Program-made: the position numbers and the translations under genes
Notes under the pieces: generated by a model
Told to the model about the DNA's origin: nothing
Database searches by the model: none
What the model saw: only the letters and a program-made list of their open reading frames with translations
NCBI GenBank assembly: GCA_944372745.1
Contig: CALWAB010000108.1
Coordinates: 1-6,473 of the forward strand
Reading direction: 5' to 3'
DNA: 6,473 nt
Source: an uncultured Clostridia bacterium
GTDB lineage: Bacteria > Bacillota > Clostridia > Christensenellales > UBA1242
Shown: in pieces, positions 1 to 3,626 of the stretch
How positions within the stretch are numbered: the first letter of the stretch is position 1
How the letters are laid out: each line of letters begins with the position of its first letter

Positions 1-880
1 CATAAATTGTATAACTTTGATTGTTAAAATTTGTGCAATTTAATGTTAAGGTTAAATTTATTTCTAACGATTGCCAATGAGCTACTAATGTATTAGGCAC
101 ACTACTCCACAAACTTTCATCTTGTATGATTTGTCCGTCCGCAGTTATATATTGTGTATTTCCACTATAGTAACCTAAAAAATTATAGCCTTGCAGTGTA
201 GGTATCGTCACACTTGTGGTAGTAGGCAAACTTTCAGATGCAAACTTATAAATAGCCTCCGTTCCACCAGTTCCTGATGCTTTGTCTAGTGTTATGCTGC
301 TGGCATCTTCCCATACGGCAGTCAAAGAACTTCCAATTTGATGAAACGATAAACCTGTGTCAACATCTATGTCTAACAAATTTGAATCTAGAACGTCGAT
401 AGAAGTTACATTACTACTATCTCCATATTCAAACCCCACAAATTTTCTGTTTGATGTGTTGTAGTTCGACATCTTATCTACAATATCTGATAGGTCTATA
501 TTTGTAATTTCTGAATCAAAATCATAACCCCACCAATAAGTTGCCAACGCAACAAATAAAATGACTGAATCACTGTTACTGCTTTCTGTTCCTTTGTACA
601 ACTCGCTGCTTGAGTTAGATCCACCATCAATAAGATAAGTGACTTCTACAGAAATTAAGTTCATAGAAGTTTGTTCAGTATTAAAGTTGGTGTAAATCGC
701 AATTCCATATTGTGTACCGTCAGGTGCCGCTTCCACCTTATCAGGTGTCCATGATAAAAAATTTACTAGTAATAACATTAGAATCGCTAATAACAGTACG
801 TAAAAATAAATGATGTATATATGACATCTACTTGATTTGTTTTTGACGTAGATTTTCCTTTTTAAATTATTAACTGCCAT
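1..880 (-). CDS. Secreted or membrane-anchored surface protein with Listeria-Bacteroides-type repeat, 3' end outside window
   Basis: The frame is open from an ATG at 878-880 to the window edge, giving 293 N-terminal residues with no stop. The start is fixed by two GGAG ribosome sites just upstream. Residues 1-18 are basic, 19-43 form a hydrophobic helix (YVLLLAILMLLLV core), and V-E-A at 49-51 could be a signal-peptidase site, so the rest should be extracellular. Residues 196-269 fit the List_Bact/Flg_new (InlB B-repeat-like) pattern: ITLD, GTGGT, LP, then GYNFLGYYS, QYITADG and a closing TLVAHW. Residues about 147-190 (FVGFEYG to LTAVWED) look like a more diverged copy. Such repeats are known from large adhesin-like surface proteins of Firmicutes and Bacteroidetes, usually far longer than what is visible here. 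The binding target is unknown. Wall-anchor or further repeats would lie beyond position 1. It is divergent from an XRE regulator, which may control it. Gene reality is confident; the repeat family is fairly confident. Confidence 0.88.
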   Translation of the reverse strand, partial: MAVNNLKRKIYVKNKSSRCHIYIIYFYVLLLAILMLLLVNFLSWTPDKVEAAPDGTQYGIAIYTNFNTEQTSMNLISVEVTYLIDGGSNSSSELYKGTESSNSDSVILFVALATYWWGYDFDSEITNIDLSDIVDKMSNYNTSNRKFVGFEYGDSSNVTSIDVLDSNLLDIDVDTGLSFHQIGSSLTAVWEDASSITLDKASGTGGTEAIYKFASESLPTTTSVTIPTLQGYNFLGYYSGNTQYITADGQIIQDESLWSSVPNTLVAHWQSLEINLTLTLNCTNFNNQSYTIY

Positions 881-885
881 ATTTT

Positions 886-898
886 CTCCTTTTCTCCT
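886..898 (-). promoter_or_regulatory. Tandem Shine-Dalgarno sites of the surface protein gene
   Basis: Read on the minus strand, AGGAG occurs twice, at 894-898 and 886-890. They lie 13 and 5 nt before the ATG at 878-880. Neither has ideal spacing alone, but together they support this start. The doubling is unusual and could simply be A/G-rich slippage. Confidence 0.6.
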
Positions 899-981
899 AT
901 TTCGATTTTTTAATTTTTTTTATGAGCATTTTATCAATAATTTGAAGGTTTAATGTATAAAAAGTCTAGAAACTCAACATA

Positions 982-1010
982 ATTATAGTAAAAAATATAA
1001 AGAAAGTCAA
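982..1010 (-). promoter_or_regulatory. Sigma-A-type promoter of the surface protein gene
   Basis: On the minus strand there is a TTGACT -35 box (1005-1010), a 17-nt spacer and a perfect TATAAT -10 box (982-987). Transcription would start near 975, leaving a leader of about 95 nt before the ATG at 880. The -35 lies inside the left arm of an inverted repeat, and AAAAAGTC (959-966) sits just past the predicted start. Binding there could block this promoter. Confidence 0.72.
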
Positions 1011-1035
1011 CTATTTTATTGAGAAAATTGACTTT
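1003..1035. promoter_or_regulatory. Inverted repeat overlapping divergent -35 boxes, candidate operator
   Basis: AAAGTCAA (1003-1010) and TTGACTTT (1028-1035) are perfect 8-bp inverted arms separated by 17 bp. Each arm contains a TTGACT reading outward: the left arm is the -35 of the surface protein promoter, the right arm a candidate -35 for the XRE gene. GACTTTTT (1030-1037) also recurs inverted as AAAAAGTC at 959-966, giving a third half-site. XRE regulators commonly bind such dyads next to their own gene. That this one does so is inference; part of the symmetry is expected from back-to-back -35 boxes. Confidence 0.5.
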
Positions 1036-1057
1036 TTGAATGTTTATATTTTAAACT
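1028..1057 (+). promoter_or_regulatory. Possible promoter of the XRE regulator gene
   Basis: A TTGACT -35 (1028-1033) is followed after 18 nt by a weak -10, TAAACT (1052-1057, four of six matches). Transcription would then begin at or next to the ATG at 1064. TATATT at 1045-1050 looks like a better -10 but is only 11 nt from this -35, so the true promoter is uncertain. Confidence 0.35.
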
Positions 1058-1063
1058 AACACT

Positions 1064-1390
1064 ATGAATAAAAGATTTGAAAAATTGATTGAATATCGAA
1101 AATTAAGAGGCTATACCCAAAAGCGCATGGCGGAATTTATGAATATATGTACCCCTACTTACACTGGATGGGAAACTGGTTTATCTAAGCCTGATATATA
1201 TGAATTAAAGAAATTAGCAGAGATATTGCACACTACAACAGATAGCCTACTTGATGAAACCCCTATTTCTCAAGAAATTATATCAAGTGCTGAAAATTCT
1301 GTTTTCAAAATGCAATTAACTCCAAAACAAGTAGATTCAATTAAAGAAACTATTGACATATTAAATTTAGTTTTAAAAAATAAGTCATAA
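1064..1390 (+). CDS. XRE/Cro-CI family helix-turn-helix transcriptional regulator
   Basis: A 108-residue cytoplasmic DNA-binding protein. Residues about 7-63 form a canonical HTH_3 (Cro/CI) domain: the first helices around IEYRKLRGYTQKRMAEFM, the recognition-helix stretch TPTYTGWETG at 30-39 with the conserved Trp-Glu, then KPDIYELKKLAEIL and a closing TTDSLL. Residues 68-108 are a short helical tail (LTPKQVDSIKETIDILNLVL) that may dimerise. No ligand domain or protease motif is present, so it is a minimal regulator. It lies divergent from the surface protein gene, with an inverted repeat covering the -35 boxes between them, suggesting autoregulation plus control of that gene (inference). No Shine-Dalgarno is visible before the ATG (upstream bases read AAACTAACACT), and no other in-frame start would keep the first helix. 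It ends before a good terminator, so it is probably monocistronic. The family call is firm; the target is not known. Confidence 0.93.
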   Translation: MNKRFEKLIEYRKLRGYTQKRMAEFMNICTPTYTGWETGLSKPDIYELKKLAEILHTTTDSLLDETPISQEIISSAENSVFKMQLTPKQVDSIKETIDILNLVLKNKS

Positions 1391-1442
1391 AAATATTAAT
1401 TTATGTAGTGAGTTACCAAAATATATTTTAATAATAACATAT

Positions 1443-1471
1443 AAAGCCGACAAAAACTTTGTTGGCTTTTT
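1443..1471 (+). terminator. Rho-independent terminator after the XRE gene
   Basis: A 12-bp stem pairs AAAGCCGACAAA (1443-1454) with TTTGTTGGCTTT (1458-1469), with one G-U pair and a 3-nt loop, and runs into TTTTT (1467-1471). It lies about 50 nt past the XRE stop codon and is the only GC-containing hairpin there. Confidence 0.88.
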
Positions 1472-1730
1472 GTATTTGTTAACAGAGAAATTGACACAAA
1501 TACGCATCATAAACGCAAATATTTTTTTATTTATCTTAATATATAGCATTATATTTCATATACCTTAAAAAACTGAATAACAAATTGAGTTTCTATTTTA
1601 TAAAATATAAACTTAGAAGTTTTTATTTACGAGTTCAATCACAAAAAAATGTTTTATAATATGACAACAAAAACTGACTTAGCATATTAACACAATTTAA
1701 TGGTTTTGCATAAATAATGTGGGAGTTTTT
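1472..1730. other. AT-rich intergenic stretch before the small membrane protein gene
   Basis: No reading frame with a ribosome site and no RNA-like structure is seen. A perfect TTGACA (1491-1496) has no acceptable -10 at 16-18 nt. A TATAAT at 1655-1660 is the best -10 for the gene starting at 1731. Confidence 0.55.
1655..1660 (+). promoter_or_regulatory. Candidate -10 box for the small membrane protein gene
   Basis: A perfect TATAAT lies about 70 nt before the ATG at 1731, implying a leader of roughly 64 nt. The -35 region is poor (GTTCAA at 1633-1638, 16-nt spacer), so the call rests on the -10 alone in very AT-rich DNA. Confidence 0.35.
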
Positions 1731-1895
1731 ATGAGAAAATTGCGATTGATTTGTGAAAACAGTTTACCATTTGTGAGTATTGCAAGTGCTACAATGGCAA
1801 AAATTTTAGCTATCGCTTTGCAACCACTTAACATTGCCATTTGGGTGCTAAACCTTGCACTTCTTTTAACAATGATAGGTAAAAAAGACCAATAA
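1731..1895 (+). CDS. Small hydrophobic membrane protein, 54 aa, no recognised family
   Basis: ATG at 1731-1733 follows GGGAG at 1721-1725 with a 5-nt gap, and the frame runs 54 codons to TAA at 1893-1895. The product starts with a basic MRKLRLICEN. It then has two hydrophobic stretches, about residues 12-30 (LPFVSIASATMAKILAIAL) and 33-50 (LNIAIWVLNLALLLTMIG), split by Gln-Pro, and ends in a charged KKDQ tail. That is the layout of a helical-hairpin membrane protein with both ends probably cytoplasmic. Its length and composition resemble many unrelated small proteins, including holin-like and type I toxin-like peptides, regulators of membrane complexes and secreted peptides, so no function is assigned. 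It stands alone, 340 nt after the XRE gene and 367 nt before the next plus-strand gene. The local bases are less AT-rich than the flanks and the ribosome site is good, which argues for a real gene. Confidence 0.62.
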   Translation: MRKLRLICENSLPFVSIASATMAKILAIALQPLNIAIWVLNLALLLTMIGKKDQ

Positions 1896-2210
1896 TTTTC
1901 TTAAACATAAACTCAAAAATTAATTTCAATAATAACAAATAAATAACTTTAAATTTGTTTTTATTTTAACACTACAAAAAAATATAAAGGGAAAGTAACC
2001 CACATAAAAATACTACTTATTTATGCCCCATTGTGATTTACATTTAACTAGCTATAACTTAACATTTTTTCAATTTTATAAGAACAGAGAGTCCCAAATA
2101 CTTTATTTTCTACCACGCACAAAAGATAATCTATTTTTAAATTAATATAAAAATTCATTACATACATTAAAACAATAAGATTAAAGACATTTATTAATAA
2201 ATTAGAAATA
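1896..2210. other. Gene-poor AT-rich stretch, possible weak terminator
   Basis: AACAAAT (1934-1940) can pair with ATTTGTT (1953-1959) over a 12-nt loop and is followed by a T-rich run (TTTTTATTTT). This could weakly end the 54-aa gene transcript. GGGAAAGTAACCC around 1989-2001 gives only a 3-bp stem. A minus-strand frame at 2048-2239 has no ribosome site. I see no other gene or element. Confidence 0.35.
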
Positions 2211-2241
2211 TTGACATATCTTAAAATACATTCATACATTA
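2211..2241 (+). promoter_or_regulatory. Promoter of the FGN-repeat gene, sporulation-sigma-like -10
   Basis: A perfect TTGACA (2211-2216) is followed after 18 nt by TACATT (2235-2240), a mediocre sigma-A -10. The same bases also read CATACATTA (2233-2241). That matches the mother-cell sigma-K -10 (CATAnnnTA), with an AC at 2214-2215 as the -35 core and a 17-nt spacer, and also the sigma-E -10 (CATACAnT). The leader would be only about 15 nt and just includes the ribosome site. A promoter here is likely; which sigma factor uses it cannot be settled from sequence. Confidence 0.5.
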
Positions 2242-2262
2242 TTACAATAAAGGTGGTTTTTT

Positions 2263-3246
2263 ATGGCTTTTGGCAATGAAGAAGATTTTAAATACTTACA
2301 AATTTTAGACGATAATTCAAACAATAAAATTTTTGGCGATGATAATGATTTTAAGGTAGTACTTGCTCAAAATGTGGAAACTTTTACTCCATTTGGGAAT
2401 ATTAACGATTTTCAATCAATTATTGCAAATGATACCCAAATTTCAAATTCAAATAAAAGCAATAATGTAAATTTTGGCGAACAAACAACAGGTATTACTC
2501 AAAACAATTTACCATTCGGCAATGAAGCATCATTTATAAGTACAGTCAATATAACTACTGCCCCTATGCCCTTTGGCAATGATGATGATTTCATTTATCT
2601 CAGCACAGACATATCATACGATGCACAAGAATTGCTTGCTTTATATCACGAACAACAAGTACAAAGTGCGGGGTTTTCTCAGCGTGACTGTGGCAGGATA
2701 GATATAGGCAATATGTATGCATCATATGAGATACAGCGTCCTTGTGACCGCGGGCATCAATTATATTCACGCTTTTGTCCTTGTGACAAAGGAGACAAAG
2801 GGGGTTGTAACCATCGCCCTACTCTGCATCACTCATCCACATGTAAACCCAATAAACCTGAGGCGTGCAAATTATCAAGAAAAATTTATCAACAAATAAT
2901 GTTTGCATCATCAAAGGTGGCATTTTTAATTACTTGTGCACCTTGCCAACACATTGCAAATGAATTAGTTGACATTAAAAAAACGCTTGATACCCTTAGC
3001 ATATCAATGCTGGCAATCACGCGTGAAATTTGTCATAGCGAACCTATTTTTATGCACGGGAATGAAAACGAAGATAATGATTTTTATGAAGGTATAGACA
3101 ATGTCATTAAACTTCTATCAATAATAATACAAAATATACTACATCTACAAAAAATGCCAGAAAGCAAGTGTGTAGAAAATGCACTAGTACTACTCGCTTT
3201 TGGCATAATTACGCAACAAAATAGATTAATTGCTTTGTGTAGATAA
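2263..3246 (+). CDS. FGN-motif repeat protein with Cys/His-rich core, 327 aa, no recognised family
   Basis: I do not recognise a family. The start is well fixed: AAAGGTGG at 2249-2256 lies 6 nt before the ATG. Three regions are visible. Residues 1-115 carry five good copies and one poor copy of [A/I/P/N]FGNxxDF, starting at residues 2, 23, 43, 70 (poor), 84 and 103, set in Asn/Ser/Thr/Gln linkers that look disordered. Residues 143-202 are rich in Cys and His (Cys 143, 161, 172, 174, 182, 194, 202; His 165, 184, 189, 190), including CPCDKGDKGGCNH, and could bind metal or form disulphides. Residues 203-327 are mostly helical with a hydrophobic core (KVAFLITCAPCQHIANEL with a CxxC at 225-228) and amphipathic helices near 277-297 and 301-325. 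There is no signal peptide and no clear membrane segment, so it is probably cytoplasmic. The layout suggests a multivalent scaffold or shell/coat-type structural protein. A sporulation-like promoter motif upstream fits a spore-coat idea, but that is inference. A structured RNA follows on the same strand. Confidence 0.85.
   Translation: MAFGNEEDFKYLQILDDNSNNKIFGDDNDFKVVLAQNVETFTPFGNINDFQSIIANDTQISNSNKSNNVNFGEQTTGITQNNLPFGNEASFISTVNITTAPMPFGNDDDFIYLSTDISYDAQELLALYHEQQVQSAGFSQRDCGRIDIGNMYASYEIQRPCDRGHQLYSRFCPCDKGDKGGCNHRPTLHHSSTCKPNKPEACKLSRKIYQQIMFASSKVAFLITCAPCQHIANELVDIKKTLDTLSISMLAITREICHSEPIFMHGNENEDNDFYEGIDNVIKLLSIIIQNILHLQKMPESKCVENALVLLAFGIITQQNRLIALCR
2266..2592 (+). repeat. Six coding repeats of the [A/I/P]FGNxxDF motif
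   Basis: Copies lie at 2266-2289 (AFGNEEDF), 2329-2352 (IFGDDNDF), 2389-2412 (PFGNINDF), 2470-2493 (NFGEQTTG, decayed), 2512-2535 (PFGNEASF) and 2569-2592 (PFGNDDDF). Phe-to-Phe spacings are 21, 20, 27, 14 and 19 residues; copies 3 and 5 are 41 apart, so the base period is about 20. At DNA level the copies share TTTGGCAATGA-like cores but differ at third positions, while linkers vary freely. That suggests the motif is kept by selection rather than being a fresh duplication. Confidence 0.82.
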
Positions 3247-3266
3247 TTATTCTAATTTTTGCATTT

Positions 3267-3289
3267 GAAGGTAACGAATCGTTCCCTTC
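3267..3289 (+). other. Hairpin after the FGN-repeat gene, possible weak terminator or RNA 5' element
   Basis: GAAGG (3267-3271) pairs with CCTTC (3285-3289), and AACG (3273-3276) with CGTT (3280-3283), around one T-C mismatch and an AAT loop. The tail ACTCTTTTGCTT is too broken for a strong terminator. The hairpin plus tail closely resembles 3334-3361 inside the structured RNA, so it may instead belong to that RNA. Confidence 0.5.
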
Positions 3290-3361
3290 ACTCTTTTGCT
3301 TATATATGGAATTTCATCCCCTAAATATAAAAGGGGAACTACCCGTTCCCATTCACTCTTT
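3280..3361 (+). repeat. Direct repeat of a 17-18 nt hairpin-arm-plus-tail sequence
   Basis: CGTTCCCTTCACTCTTT (3280-3296) and CGTTCCCATTCACTCTTT (3344-3361) are identical apart from one inserted A and lie 64 bp apart. Upstream of each is a partner arm (GAAGGTAACG and GGGGAAC) that pairs with the CGTTCCC, so a whole hairpin-and-tail module seems duplicated. Confidence 0.72.
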
Positions 3362-3553
3362 AGAGGTGGATTACACCACCAAGGAGTAGCCTTTGGTTAA
3401 TGCACTGTGGCGTTAGTGATGAGTGGGCTAGTACTACAAACCAAGACCATAGGTGCAGGACGCTGTCCTGCTCTAGGGTTTCAGGGGATGAAATCCCCTA
3501 GAAAATCAATACACAGTCTAAAAAACTTATACTAATTCTAGTATAAGTTTTTT
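3308..3553 (+). ncRNA. Candidate structured non-coding RNA of unassigned class
   Basis: This 250-base block is gene-free yet GC-richer than its surroundings and dense in helices. A 12-bp perfect long-range helix joins 3311-3322 (ATTTCATCCCCT) to 3483-3494. Inside are hairpins 3334-3339/3345-3350 (GGGAAC/GTTCCC), 3365-3369/3376-3380 (GGTGG/CCACC), 3399-3403/3410-3414 (AATGC/GCGTT) and 3455-3461/3465-3471 (GCAGGAC/GTCCTGC). TAGCC (3387-3391) with GGCTA (3426-3430) crosses TTGGTT (3393-3398) with AACCAA (3439-3444), which forms a pseudoknot. TTCACTC (3352-3358) can pair with GAGTGGG (3421-3427). A strong terminator ends it. The plus strand is inferred from that terminator and from the upstream gene; the terminator is symmetric, so the other strand is not excluded. 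No clear promoter of its own is seen (a poor TGCTTATAT at 3297-3305), so it may be processed from the FGN-gene transcript. It is not 5S, tmRNA, SRP, RNase P or 6S as far as I can judge. The raiA motif RNA of Firmicutes is one class to test. Confidence 0.72.
3520..3553. terminator. Bidirectional terminator between the structured RNA and leuS
   Basis: A perfect 15-bp stem (AAAAAACTTATACTA, 3520-3534, with its complement at 3539-3553) closes on an ATTC loop. The A-run and T-run at its ends give a U-tract in both directions. It ends the plus-strand RNA, and the minus-strand leuS transcript 74 nt past its stop codon. Confidence 0.9.
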
Positions 3554-3626
3554 AAAAATTACTTATTAATTTGTGTTTAATAATTATAATTAAGGTATAA
3601 TAATTAAAATTGCAAATATAAATGTA

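Noticed and set aside
1491..1524. Perfect TTGACA as a promoter
   Set aside because: No reasonable -10 box at 16-18 nt; the nearest AT-rich hexamers are 11 or 20 or more nt away.
2048..2239. Minus-strand 63-codon hydrophobic frame
   Set aside because: No ribosome site precedes its ATG (upstream reads ACCACCTTTATTGTAAT), it covers the promoter of the FGN-repeat gene, and its composition is what AT-rich non-coding DNA gives.
2717..2899. Plus-strand 60-codon frame inside the FGN-repeat gene
   Set aside because: Out-of-frame shadow of a well-supported gene, with no ribosome site.
3341..3471. Possible 5S rRNA, since ACCCGTTCCCAT and CAGGACGCTG resemble 5S segments in the right order
   Set aside because: The following CCGAACACGGAAGTTAAG-type core of 5S is absent, the two segments are too far apart, and the surrounding pairings do not give the 5S three-arm fold.
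3308..3502. 6S RNA
   Set aside because: The interior has several branched hairpins and a pseudoknot instead of one long rod with a central open bubble.
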